A stretch of DNA of 64,000 bases, taken from assembly GCA_036346205.1 (NCBI GenBank), contig JARFJB010002417.1:139001-203000 (forward strand), given 5' to 3'. Each line of letters starts with the position of its first letter. The stretch's first letter is position 1. The notes under the pieces are model-generated. The model worked only from the letters and a program-made list of their open reading frames with translations, had not been told where the DNA came from and did not search any database. Source of the stretch: Vesta saturnalis (taxonomy: Eukaryota > Arthropoda > Insecta > Coleoptera > Lampyridae). This document shows, in pieces, positions 47,744-59,715 of the stretch. Both the position numbers and the translations under genes were made by a program.

Positions 47744-48255
47744 ATGTGTGTGTGTGTGTGTGAGTGTGTGTGTGCGTGTGCGTGTGCGTGTGCGTGTGCG
47801 TGTGCGTGTGCGTGTGCGTGTGCGTGTGCGTGTGTCGTGTCGTGCGTGTGCGTGTGCGTGTGTCGTGTGCGTGTGCGTGTGCGTGTGCGTGTGCGTGTGC
47901 GTGTGCGTCGTGTGCGTGCGCGTGCGCGTGCGCGTGGCGTGCGCGTGCGCGCGTGTGTGTGTTGTGATGCGTGAGAGGTGCGTGCGCCCGTGCGTGTGTG
48001 TGTGTGTGCGTGTGCGTGTGCGTGTGCGTGTGCGTGTGCGTGTGCGTGTGCGTGTGCGTGTGCGTGTGCGTGTGCGTGTGCGTGTGCGTGTGCGTGTGCG
48101 TGTGCGTGTGCGTGTGCGTGTGCGTGTGCGTGTGCGTGTGCGTGTGCGTGTGCGTGTGCGTGTGCGTGTGCGTGTGCGTGCGCGTGCGTGCGCGTGCGCG
48201 TGCGCGCGTGTGTGTGTGTATGTGTATGCGTGCGAGGGTGCGTGCGTCCGTGCGC

Positions 48256-48293
<38 letters not shown>
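47744..48293. repeat. (GTGTGC)n / (TG)n array
   Basis: About 550 bp of TG and GTGTGC units with interruptions (GTGTCGTGTC near 47834, GTGATGCGTGAGAGG near 47963, GTATGTGTATGCGTGCGAGG near 48220). It runs straight into the left end of the next mariner-like element. Confidence 0.97.
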
Positions 48294-48295
<2 letters not shown>

Positions 48296-48609
48296 GAGAT
48301 AAGGATTCTCACTATGGAGATCTCGGAGATGGGAAAAAAAGTTGTGTAATTAGGGGACCAATAAAATGACACAAAAATTTATGGAGCGAGTTTTTGTTTT
48401 GAGATATTTGAAAAAAATTTGAATTTTTAAGATTTCTATTTTATTTTTATCAGGCGTTGTTATAAATGCTAGAGCATAAATAAAAACACCTCTTCATGGC
48501 AACTTTTTACGGGCTTTAACATGGCATAGCCAATTTTTCAACAGGGGTTTCCTATTTTTACAGTCATCATCATCTTATTTTTTTTAAACACGGTCCTGAT
48601 ATTTTGAAA

Positions 48610-48842
48610 ACTGGTTTTGTAAGTATTAATAGCAGGCTGATGTTTATGTTTTAATTTTTCAACTTTGACAAAATTGTTTACAACATCTTTAACAATTCTT
48701 ACAAATATTACTACTGACGAAGATAACTGTAAGTGTTATCGAAACGTTTAGATTGTATAATTTAAATACACCATTAGAAATCCCAAAAAAGATAAGTATT
48801 TTATTATGAGTGTTAATGGTGAAAGTTTACATTTTCAAATGG
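48610..48842 (+). repeat. Dispersed palindromic-repeat family, copy 2 (single orientation)
   Basis: The insertion is flanked by TTTTGAAA (48602-48609 and 48843-48850). The other arm of the host element has the site once (TTTCAAAA at 50625-50632). It contains ACTACTGACGAAGATAACTG, then TAAGTGTTATCGAAACGTTT. No terminal inverted repeats. Confidence 0.85.
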
Positions 48843-49364
48843 TTTTGAAAGGTTTTTTTTTATTACAAATTCAGCAATGTATCACATTTGATGGTTTGAT
48901 CGCGTTTTGAACATTTTATGGAATATCATCACAAAATTTTTGAATACAGACCTGCATTTTCTAAAAAGTTTATTTAGTTAACCTTCCTTTGTGTTTAATA
49001 TTTTACAGAATAAGGCAAAGTACTAAAATAAAATATTGTTAATTATGCAACTTAACACAAAAAACTAAATGCCTGTAGAATTAACATTAAAGTTACCTAT
49101 TTAAATGATCATTATTATCAAACACTGAAAATACATATGTATAATTTCTAAAAGAGTTTTTCATGAATCTCCAAAGATAAATATCTTACAGTTCTTTCTG
49201 AGACATCATAACAACGATGTATTATTCTAAAAAAGAATAAACAAAAGTAGTCGGCTTTGAAAAAAATAAAAATGGGCAGATTTGAAGTAATTCATTATCT
49301 GTCATAATTTTGTATAGTATTTAACTATGAATTAGTTAATCTGTGGTAGTTATTATCAAAAATA

Positions 49365-50369
49365 ATGGCGCAATTTTCAAATGTAGAAAAATATGTTATG
49401 CTATCCTGTTACATACTGTCAATTCCAAATAAGCGGAACGCATGTATTTACAAAGATCCAGACACAGCAGCCTCATAAAACCACATTTGGGAACTTACCA
49501 GTCAATTAAAGATAGCATGGTTAATTTAAAAAGCCTGTAAATTCTCGTAAGTAATGAAGAAAAAGAAAATAATGTTTTATTAGCTGTTACGGAAAATCTA
49601 GAAAGTTCTACACGACACATTGAACAAACAATTGAAGTAGCCCATTGTACAAAAAGGAAACATTCGCCCACTGAAATCTAGAATTTGTCAGGGAATTCGA
49701 CTAGGGGATTCAGCGTGGCGCAGAAAGTTCTGTAAATTGTGTACCAGGCAATGTGCAGATAATGAGCAATTTCCATATAAAATCATATGGTCGGATGAAA
49801 GTCGGGTGACCAATATTGGAATTTTCAAGAAGTGCTCACTATTGGGCGAAAGAAAATCTTAGAGTTTATAAAGTGTGCAGCCACCAACACCGCTTCGGTT
49901 TTAATATGTGGGCTGCAATATTCGGAATGCGAATAATAGGTCCATTTTTCTATACCGGATCTTTAAATTCTGAACGCTACCAAAATTTATTACAAAATGA
50001 AGTAGAATCAGCTTTAGCTGATTTACCTTAAGCTGGTATTAAAGATTAATCGTTTTTATAAGACTATGCTCCGGTACATAATCCCAGAGCCGTCCAGGAA
50101 TAGTTATTGGCAATGTTTTCAGCTAGATAGCTTCGAACATATTCGAGAGTAAGGTGGACAGCGCGATCCCCCGGTATAATACCTCTTGACTTTTTCTCTG
50201 GGGATATGTCAAAAATTATATTTACCGACACAATATTGAAAATGACAATCAATTGCGGAACTTAGTGCTCGAAGTATTTGAAATCCTTCGCAATGTTTTG
50301 AATTCAACTGTAGGACGGCGTTATCTTTGTTAGGAAAATCATGGAGAACTCTTTCAACAACTATTATAA
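49365..50369 (+). pseudogene. Mariner-like (DDE_3) transposase
   Basis: It begins MAQFSNVEKYVMLSCYILSI. Heavily broken frames include QFPYKIIWSDESRVTN (first Asp) and, open over 70 codons, HYWAKENLRVYKVCSHQHRF, FNMWAAIFGMRIIGPFFYTG and LNSERYQNLLQNEVESALAD. The second motif reads DYAPVHNPRAVQE (Asp retained) and the third ARSPGIIPLDFF (Asp retained, SPD changed to SPG). It ends LFQQLL. Several stops and shifts; not functional. Confidence 0.8.
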
Positions 50370-50954
50370 GGCTTATAAGTAAGTAATTCTTACTTTAAGG
50401 AATTAGTAGTTTTTCCTTTTACCATCAATATGTTTGTTAATATTAACTTAATATTAAGAAACTTTATTATGGTGTGTGTACTAATCATACGCGAAAGTTA
50501 CTGCATCAACTTTTTGAAGATGCATGTCTGTATTCAAAAATTTCGTGATGATGGTCCATAAAAGATTAAAAATGCGACATGACCATCAAATGTGGCACAT
50601 TTCTGAATTTGCAATAAAAAAACGTTTCAAAATATCAGGACCGTATTTAAAAAAAATAAGTTGATGATGGCTATAAAAATAGGAAACGTCCGATTGAAAA
50701 ACTGACTATACTATGTTGACGCCCATAACAAGTTGCCATGAAGAAGTGTTTTATATTAACGCCAGAAAATAATAAAATATAAATTTCAACAATTCAAATT
50801 TTTTCAAATATCTCAAAAATAATAAATAACACCATCGATTTTTTTGTGTCATTTTATTGGTCCCCTAATTACACAATCTTTTTCTCATTTAGCCGGAGTT
50901 GTATCTGTTACCATTTCCGAGATCCCCATAGTGAGAATCCTTATCTTGGACACA

Positions 50955-50959
<5 letters not shown>

Positions 50960-51011
<52 letters not shown>
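50960..51011. repeat. (TA)n microsatellite at the element's right end
   Basis: About 50 bp of AT dinucleotides starting one nucleotide after the terminal TA. Confidence 0.97.
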
Positions 51012-51013
<2 letters not shown>

Positions 51014-51067
51014 GCATTTATTATAGGCGGGGTGTTACATCATTGACAATATGCTTCATAAGCCGAT

Positions 51068-51301
51068 TTAATCAGTAATCGTCTTACATATTTTTAGGGA
51101 AAAAACAGCAATCAACAAAAAAAAGGTAGACCGAGTAATATCATCAATTAGTTGTTTAGTTAAAGAGATAAAATATTTTTTGTATCTATTTTTGAAACCT
51201 CCCACTCCAAGCGCTTTTAAGGTATTTGGAATGTCATTGTACGTCGATGGTGCAGCATAGGAAAAATAACCTTCAAATAAAGTTTTGTAGTAGTTCGGCA
51301 T
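51068..51301 (-). pseudogene. LINE ORF2 C-terminal fragment
   Basis: The frame reads PNYYKTLFEGYFSYAAPSTY, NDIPNTLKALGVGGFKNRYK, KYFIS. It matches the usual last motif of CR1/Jockey-type LINE polymerases (F...AP..WN.LP......S...FK..L..Y). Only this tail is seen; the (CACACT)n array begins just upstream. A short motif, hence moderate confidence. Confidence 0.45.
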
Positions 51302-51344
51302 ATCAATCAGGTCTGAATTTCGCAGAACTCGATCATGACTAGCA

Positions 51345-51700
51345 CACTAGCACTAATACTCACACCCACACTCACACTCACACTCACAATCATTCTCACA
51401 CTCACACTCACACTCACACTCACACTCACACTCACACTCACACTCACACTCACACTCACACTCACACTCACACTCACACTCACACTCACACTCACACTCA
51501 CACCCACACTCAAACTCACACTCACACTCACACCCACACTCACACTCACACTCACACTCACACTCATACTCACACTCACCCTCACCCTCACACTCACACT
51601 CATATTCACACTCACACTTACGCTCACACTCACACTCACACTGACACACATACACGCACGCACGCACGCACGCACGCACGCATCCACGCACCCACCCACC
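51345..51700. repeat. (CACACT)n array with (CACG)n end
   Basis: About 300 bp of ACTCAC/CACACT hexamers, then ACACACATACACGC and CACG tetramers and CCAC repeats. Open frames on both strands are by-products of the unit. Confidence 0.97.
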
Positions 51701-52830
51701 CACGATTGAAACGATTCCTCTGTGTTCAAGGGGCTGTACGTAGGATGTTAAGGACGGGTAAAAGCCTAATTATCTTTATGAATACGATCAATGATATCAA
51801 GAGCGCATTGGGGAGGACCTATCCGTAGGAGAATATCATGTTCTAGGTCAAGTTCTCTTGGGGCCTTACATAGCAGAAAGAGTCGTCGGGGGTAAAGTAC
51901 TTGTTAGATCTGTACAAACAGCCTATTTTACAAACTGTTGCTTTAGCAGCTGACAGAAGATGGGTAACACCTAACAGACCTGAAAGTACAGACATTCTTA
52001 ACAGTATAACAGAGCCTAAAAACTTATGAGCCATTCATAATTACAACAGAAAATGATCCATGTTAGCATTAAATTTAACTAGACCATTTCTTCCCCTTTC
52101 AAAGATATGTTGTATGTCTCTGTTTATTGAAATGGATATTTAATGTGTTATGAGTGGACTGAGATAAAACTACAATGAAGACAGGCAAAGCATTTCGCGC
52201 TGCTGGACAATGTCACACGATGCTTGAAATATACACAAAGAGTGTGACGGTAGTGTATTTTTACCTTTAAATGAAGTATTGATGTGAACGTTGAGTGAAT
52301 ATCTATGTGGATAAAAGATTTTGATGAAACCAGTAATTTTTTAAGACTACGGGGAAACAGAACAGGGATAAGTACATATGAAATGTTCACTTACTTTGTA
52401 CGGATTTCACTTAATTCCCGCTTTATCTTTTCGTTCAATTCAATCTCTATTTAATCATTGTATAAACTGGACATTTAAAACATACATCATATTTTTTCTT
52501 AAAGATAGAAATGCAAAGTAATTCGACTTTACACATCTTATGTAACTTAAATAACTTAGTATTTTATAAACTCACCGGTTAATTTTTATTTTAATGTAAT
52601 TATAAAGAATATAAGACCTTTCTTGAAATTAATATTTTGTAGTTTAGCAACGTTAGCAATCAGGTGTTCAAATACCTAATTATACTTCACTAAGCTTAGT
52701 TTAACCTGATTCGTGAATTTCAAAACAGGAACACTAAATAAAGCTTTAATTGGGCGAAAATATTCCAAAACTCTATAAAGAGAAAACAACAAAGGAAGCT
52801 ACCATTTAAACGAGTATGATGAGCATGAAA

Positions 52831-52832
<2 letters not shown>
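51701..52832. other. Intergenic, no gene recognised
   Basis: Short ORFs (51843-52034 and 52148-52390, minus) have no family resemblance. Confidence 0.35.

Positions 52833-52882
<50 letters not shown>
52833..52882. repeat. (TA)n microsatellite
   Basis: About 50 bp of AT dinucleotides. Confidence 0.97.
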
Positions 52883-52886
<4 letters not shown>

Positions 52887-55710
52887 AAATAAAATAGTAA
52901 GTAAATATTTTACCAGGTTGGTTGTCAATGTCTTATTTTTCAATTGATTAGGTGTATATAAGTTAAGAAACAAGTCTTACGGTTTTAGCACATTTCGTAT
53001 AAGAGGAAACATAAATAATTAAAACGTACGTACTCTTTGCGCTAATGCATCAGTAATTCAGATTTTTGAACACATTTAACCATTATTTAGACTTTCTAAG
53101 GAAAGTGCCCCCAACACTACACACGAGAACCGTTAAATAAATATCCAAATATAAATTAAAAAGAACTGTTAATGACATGTATATTTCATTTCAACATGTT
53201 GTACGTTTATCACACAAAAGTACGATATGTAATATTTTAAACCAGGCCTCTTTTCTTGGAATGGTATAAATATTGACGCAATTAATCAGTCATCATGTAT
53301 GTCTGATGGACAGACTGAAGTTTTATAAATAAGCTTCAACACTGTTTAAAATGTGTAACCATTTGGTTCACGTTCTTTCGATGCCTTCATAAATACGCAA
53401 AGCTTGCTTTTAGCTGTCTTGTAGATTTATTGAATTATTGCAAAATCATAAACATATTCTCAAATTTATTTGATTTGGGAGAAAACAACATCAATAAAAT
53501 TCTTCCTTTCAATGACGCATTTTCGATTTAAAATGGATTACTGTGAGCAATTTGTTTGTGGAAAAATAAACTATTGGTGTATTATATACAATATACGCTG
53601 TAACAGCATGTACTGAATACGTTAAATTTACAAAATTTTTCTCTACAATTAAATAAAGGTTAGTTTTCGCTAGCAAATTCTATTAACCTTGATACATTAT
53701 ACTACTATATGTAGCACCTAAAAATATTGTTGCAATAAACTAAATTGGATCATCTGTAACTTCAATAAATCGAAAACATTAATAAACTCATAACGATATT
53801 TATCACGTAATCGAGTTACCATTTGAACGAAAAATTCTACTGTTAGGTATTCTATCAAAGATGAAGGGAACTGCATGCTGTGGAAAAATATGAATCTGTC
53901 GGATTCCGTCGACAGTGCTTTAAATCTGTAGTACGTGTCTTCATGTTTACTATTAATGCTCAGGATGACTCTAAGCAAACGTTGAAGAACATTTAACGAG
54001 TTAGAGATAACCATAGTCACTTTATTACTGAGGTTTTTTGTTCTGTCACACATTTAAGCATTGAGACAACTCCTCGATTTAATTATGTTCTGCTAAGCAT
54101 ACACATTTGTTTTCGATAATATGCTGGGTTTGAGATACACTTTTAATTGAGCATCGCCTTGATGAATTTGCAACTGACATGACGTTGAATATCAGAACTT
54201 GTAATGGACATAAACTTTTTAGTGGCTTACCACTCCTACCAGTTTGAAGTGGGAATAACATTTGCGGAATTGTCCGTTCCGAAATTCAGAAATTAATTAA
54301 AAAGGAGGAATTCCTTGTAAGCCTAAATTTTACGTTAATATTAGATTTACTTTTAATACTTCGTATTGATATATTATTTTGCAGCAGCATATCTAAATTT
54401 TACCAGTAATCCGTTAAATAACCAGCTCTATTTCAACTAATTCTAGTTTTAATCATTCACATATATTCAAACAGAACATACTCCTGTTTAGTTGGTGTTG
54501 TAGATTCGTAAATAATTATCCAATACACGACCAGCTTGATGAACAAAGTAGACGGTATGCAAGGCATTATTATGCGTTTATTAAATAATTCTGTTCACTG
54601 ATTAACAGCAATTAAATTATTAAACTTTCACATTGCAGATACATTTCTGTACTACAAAAGTATATACGATATTTGTTACAAATAGAGAGCAAAACAGAAT
54701 GGATATATTACAATGTACAAAGATGTAATTTATATTGTAAGCCTTGCAACAACGTTAACGTTCTACGGAAAAATTTACTAAACAATTTATGCTGAATAAC
54801 TATTTATTTTAAGATTTCCTTTTTATATTTCCGTTATTTTCAAATCAATGTTTTGGATCTAAATACAGTTTTTACATTTAAAATACTTTTGATAGAAGCC
54901 ATTTCAAATCAACGTCTTTTACATGCATTTTGATTATGCATCTAAGGTCCGTTTGACAGAAGATGGATTTAACATCATCAAAAAGTACATCATTAGTATG
55001 ATAGTTGTTACACAACCAAGTATGTTAATAGAGACGATTAATAGTCCAGATATTTTAATGGTTACAATATTTTTCCGTCAATTTGTCAAACTTATTAAAA
55101 ACTAAAAAAATTATATTAATAATTGCAATTTTAAACACAGTAATGTAACCAAACATGCGAGTAGTGAAGTTGAATTTCATTAGAAATCAAGGTATTCATT
55201 CATGAACCTGTTATGAAATTTCTTAAAATATGTCTAAAACTCGTCTTATTTCTTATTCAGATATAATAGGGTAAAATACCCAAACAATAGCATCTTAAGC
55301 AGCTTGTCTGATAGTTTGCAACTTTATGCAATTAAAAATAAAGTAATTTAGAAATGGCTTCTGTTGCGAGATCTCGAAAGATTCTTTTACCGAATTAATG
55401 ATTGGCATCACAAATTACCTAATTATTGGCATCAAGTCCCAGAGATTGGAAGTAAGGTATACCTAGTTACTAGCAGCGCATACTAGTGATTGACATGCTA
55501 ACTAGACTAATAATTGGCTGTAAAAGTCCAAACTTTAAAATCTTAAAAATATATAAAAACTCAATATGTAGCCACCTACTTTTCTTTTATTGTAAGTTTA
55601 GTAAAGTTCAGACAAAACGTTGCAAAAAGAAGTACAAAAGTAAACTATCACTCAACTGGTGGCAAATAATAAAACCGCTGCCAAATTATCTACCATAATG
55701 CTTTCTCATA
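52883..55710. other. Intergenic, no gene recognised
   Basis: A 111-codon minus-strand ORF at 53718-54053 lacks recognisable domains or splice signals. Nothing else is supported in this stretch. Confidence 0.35.
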
Positions 55711-57082
55711 TACAGGGTGGCGCATTAGTGTGACAAAGTCCCATATCTCCTTTATTTAAAGAGATAAAAAAAAATTAAATACAAGAATTGTAAGATATGT
55801 TCTGGTGCATATTCCAAAAATATTTTTAATTATACAGGGTAGATCATAAAAGCTTAGAAGTAATTTTAAATATTTTTTTAAATAGAAAACCCTATATATT
55901 ATTACATATTTAGATTCTACATACAATTTTAGACACATTTTATGTATAATGTCCTATACCTAAGTCTAACCGTTTTTGACAAATTAAAAATTTTTTGTCA
56001 AAAATGACGTTTGCAGGCCAAAACTTAGGTGGAAATCTTTTCTAAACGAAGCCTTTATCAATTAGTTATGGTTGGTTTCCTTGGAAATGGGGACCTACTC
56101 TAATGGGCTGTATTGATATTTTTGTAATACATTCATACAAGGTGATCAAAAATGGACAATAAAAAGTAGATTCTAAAAAACCTATAAAGTCATTTTTTTT
56201 TAATGGAAACCCCCTATTTTTTTAATTCTATCTTTTTTAGCATTAAAAATCAGGATGACTTTGTATAAGAGTATATTCCTAAAAATTGTATTTTTTTAAA
56301 TAATGACAATTTAACATTTTTTTATTGTAAAAGGACTATACGGCTTTGTTGTTAGTTGGCCGTGACGGCGGGGCGCGGAGAAACAAAAATAATCGAGCAC
56401 TTCAGATCGAAATATTACAATTTATTGAACCCCATATAAATAATTATTTTATTAAACGAACTTAAGGTAAAGACAATATTTTTTTGATTCAGCAAATTAT
56501 GTCCTAATCCTAATCATAAACTTAACACCTCTAATGTAAGTAAACCTGTAACTAATTATACAAAAAAAAGTACTAGAAACACGTCAAATACGTACTACCT
56601 AATAAGTTGTTCGAAACGTCCGCCTCCTTCTTGAACACACAATGCAATACGTCTCTCAAATTCGCTGCTTAAATTTCTACACATTTCAATACTAATGTTT
56701 TGAAAACAGTTTCTAATCCTAATCTTCATGTCTTTCTTTGTTGTAGGCGGTATTTTATAGACCTGCTCTTTGACGTATCCCCATGTGCTAAGTCAATTTT
56801 AGTAAGATCTGGGGATCTAGAAGGCCAGGCAACAGACCCTCCCCTCCCAATGCAACATTCTGGATATCCAGCATTTAAAAAAGTTATTATCGGACCTGTA
56901 TGATGTCCTGGGGCCCTATCATGAAGAAACCACATTTCTTGTTGCGTATCCTGTGGCACTTGACGCAACAAATTAGGTAGATGGTTTTGCAGAAAGTCTA
57001 AGTATACTTCCCCTGTTACTCGTTGATCAAAAAAACATGGTCCAATTACACGATTACCGACAACACCTCCCCAAACATTTAA
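55711..57082 (+). repeat. Left arm of the 1.4-kb inverted repeat
   Basis: It pairs with 57867-59302. Its shared GTTGTTAGTTGGCCGTGACG segment also pairs with 57775-57805, showing the element's own terminal repeat extends about 680 bp. Confidence 0.9.
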
Positions 57083-57649
57083 AGACCGTCTAGTTTGAAA
57101 ATTATATCTTACAAAATGTGGATTTTCGGTAGAATAGTAATGAAAATTATGTCTGTTTACACTTCCGTTTCTGTGAAATGTGGCCTCATCTGTAAATAAA
57201 ACCAAATGAACAAAACTTCTTTGTTGGTTTATTTTGTTTTGAGCCCATTGACAAAATTCCACTTGTCTTTGATAATCTTCAGGAACAAACTCTTGAAGTA
57301 GTTGAATGTGATAGGGGTGCATTTTTTGAGACTTCAATATCTGCTGTACCGTACGTCGTTCAACACCAACCTGCTGAGAAATGGGTCGTTGTCCAATATA
57401 TGGATTTTCGGTAACTGTTAATAGTACATTTAATTGATTTTCCTCAGCCTGTGCACGTCTTTCCCTAGTATTTTTTTCATATAACACATTGCCAGTTTTT
57501 TCAAAACGCTCCAAAAGCTTTTCAAATGCCCTTCTTTCAGGTCTCTCTGGAAATCGTTGTTGATACAGTCTTCTTGCTAAGAGCGTATTCTTATCACTAG
57601 CTCCCAAAATACAAATCATAACAACCATCTCGGCTTGCGAAAAATTCAT
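56595..57649 (-). pseudogene. Mariner-like (DDE_3) transposase, nearly intact
   Basis: About 350 codons from MNFSQAEMVVMICILGASDK. The N-terminal helix-turn-helix region (LYQQRFPERPERRAFEKLLE, ISQQVGVERRTVQQILKSQ) and HPYHIQLLQEFVPEDYQRQV are complete. Catalytic motifs LFTDEATFHRNG, WFLHDRAPGHHTG and RSPDLTKID keep all three acidic residues. One missing T near 56797 (ATTGACTTAG against ATTGACTTTAG in the right copy) shifts the frame just after the third Asp. The remaining 65 or so codons (KEQVYKIPPTTKKDMKI to FEQLIR) continue in the next frame to the stop at 56595. A single lesion separates it from an open gene. Confidence 0.88.
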
Positions 57650-57868
57650 TATTTACAATTTTAATTCAAGTTTTAAATCAATTTGCTATAAAATACACTA
57701 CTGCATCACACAAATTATCAACTGACAATAAATAATGACGTTTCTGATGATCTCTATTATTTTTATATGCCACGCCTCGGCGTCACAGCCAACTAACAAC
57801 AAAACTTGAAAGCCGTATAGCCGTTTTACAATAAAAAAATGTTAAATTGTCATTATTTCAAAAAAATA

Positions 57869-58354
57869 AATGTTTGGGGAGGTGTTGTCGGTAATCGTGT
57901 AATTGGACCATGTTTTTTTGATCAACGAGTAACAGGGGAAGTATACTTAGACTTTCTGCAAAACCATCTACCTAATTTGTTGCGTCAAGTGCCACAGGAT
58001 ACGCAACAAGAAATGTGGTTTCTTCATGATAGGGCCCCAGGACATCATACAGGTCCGATAATAACTTTTTTAAATGCTAGATATCCAGATTGTTGCATTG
58101 GGAGGGGAGGGTCTGTTGCCTGGCCTGCTAGATCCCCAGATCTTACTAAAATTGACTTTAGCACATGGGGGTACGTCAAAGAGCAGGTCTATAAAATACC
58201 GCCTACAACAAAGAAAGACATGAAGATTAGGATTAGAAACTGTTTTCAAAACATTAGTATTGAAATGTGTAGAAATTTAAGCAGCGAATTTGAGAGACGT
58301 ATTGCATTGTGTGTTCAAGAAGGAGGCGGACGTTTCGAACAACTTATTAGGTAG
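57869..58354 (+). pseudogene. 5'-truncated copy of the same transposase
   Basis: It starts within the catalytic domain at NVWGGVVGNRVIGPCF and stays open to the stop: WFLHDRAPGHHTG, RSPDLTKIDFSTWGYVKEQV, FERRIALCVQEGGGRFEQLI. It lacks the helix-turn-helix region and the first catalytic Asp. Differences from the left copy include AGYPECC against ARYPDCC. The ATG before it is in fused terminal-repeat sequence and is probably not a real start. Confidence 0.88.
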
Positions 58355-59035
58355 TACGTATTTGACGTGTTTATTTGTATAATTTACAGGTTTAGTTACA
58401 TTAGAGGTGTTAAGTTTATGATTAGGATTAGGACATAATTTGCTGAATCAAAAAAATATTGTCTTTACTTTAAGTTCGTTTAATAAAATAATTATTTATA
58501 TGGGGTTCAATAAATTGTAATATTTCGATCTGAAGTGCTCGATTATTTTTGTTTCTCCGCGCCCCGCCGTCACGGCCAACTAACAACAAAGCCGTATAGT
58601 CCTTTTACAATAAAAAAATGTTAAATTGTCATTATTTAAAAAAATACAATTTTTAGGAATATACACTCTTATACAAAGTCACCCTGATTTTTAATGCTAA
58701 AAAAGATAGAATTAAAAAAATAGGGGGTTTCCATTAAAAAAAATGACTTTATAGGTTTTTTAGAATCTACTTTTTATTGTCCATTTTTGATCACCTTGTA
58801 TGAATGTATTACAAAAATATCAATACAGCCCATTAGAGTAGGTCCCCATTTCCAAGGAAACCAACCATAACTAATTGATAAAGGCTTCGTTTAGAAAAGA
58901 TTTCCACCTATGTTTTGGCCTGCAAACGTCATTTTTGACAAAAAATTTGAAATTTGTCAAAAACGGTTAGACTTAGGTATAGGACATTATACACAAAATG
59001 TGTCTAAAATGGTAGGTAGAATCTAAACATGTAGT

Positions 59036-59042
59036 AATATAT

Positions 59043-59116
<74 letters not shown>

Positions 59117-59124
59117 TATATATA
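59036..59124. repeat. (TA)n expansion within the right arm
   Basis: The left arm has only CCTATATATTATTACAT at the matching place (about 55889-55905). Here the tract is about 85 bp, with one TATAATATA break and one GCATATA break. Confidence 0.95.
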
Positions 59125-59302
59125 TGGTTTTCTCTTTAAAAAAAAATTTAAAATTACTTCTAAGCTTTTATGATCTACCCTGTATAATTAAAAATATTTT
59201 TGAAATATGCACCAAAACATATCTTACAACTTTTGTATTTAATTTTTTTTTCTTTAAATAAAGGAGATGTGGGACTTTGTCACACTAATGCGCCACCCTG
59301 TA

Positions 59303-59704
59303 TGTAAACAAATTTTGACCAAGAGTTTATAATAAGCAACGTGAAAGCCCACAATACCGGAATTTGAGCTATATCGGTTTTTAAACACTATAAACCCCCA
59401 TTGATCCGCTATTTTAAATTTTTAAATATTGACAAATGGTTTATACCTAGCGATCTTAAACCCCTAATACCTGATTTTCAATAAAATCGGTTTGTAAATT
59501 AAAAAATTGCACAATTTTGCACCACCGGTTATTTTTTTTATTTTGAAATTGTAACAAAGCGTTAGTTTGTTTTTTTTAATTTTGTAACCTTTTAAAAATT
59601 GAAACAATGAATTTTCTTAATTTTCTAAGCCCCTAACAATGCCCGACCACTGGTTGAATTTTGCTCATTAACGAACTTGACCTAGATTTTATGGCAAACA
59701 ATTG
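59303..59704. other. Short spacer, no features seen
   Basis: AT-rich; repeated 'aaccccta' and 'ttttaaattt' words but no clear unit. Confidence 0.4.
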
Positions 59705-59715
59705 TTGTACCTAAT

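Larger units (their letters stand above)
48294..50959 (+). mobile_element. Mariner-like element with arms of about 450 bp
   Basis: Inverted arms share GATAAGGATTCTCACTATGG, TGTGTAATTAGGGGACCAAT, CTTCATGGCAACTT, CGGTCCTGATATTTTGAAA and TCACAAAATTTTTGAATACA-type blocks. The right end is CACAGTGTA (50951-50959), so the terminus is TACACTGTGTCC. At the left, only TGTGTCC remains and merges into the (TG)n array. The left arm carries a 233-bp insertion. Confidence 0.85.
55711..59302. mobile_element. Head-to-head inverted dimer of a mariner-like element
   Basis: Arms 55711-57082 and 57867-59302 are nearly identical inverted copies, each with a terminus TACAGGGTGGCGCATTAGTG at a TA dinucleotide and the 3' part of a transposase gene. 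The 784-bp centre holds the N-terminal half of the left gene and a remnant of the left element's own right end (57775-57866). So one nearly full element on the minus strand is joined to a 5'-truncated plus-strand copy. Confidence 0.9.
57867..59302 (-). repeat. Right arm of the 1.4-kb inverted repeat
   Basis: Complement of the left arm, with a (TA)n expansion near 59040-59124 as the main difference. Confidence 0.9.

Noticed and set aside
47740..48372. ORFs of up to 210 codons over the TG array
   Set aside because: Simple-sequence translation (HAHAHA, CVCVCV) without independent coding evidence; the same applies to 51307-51729 and 60038-60581.
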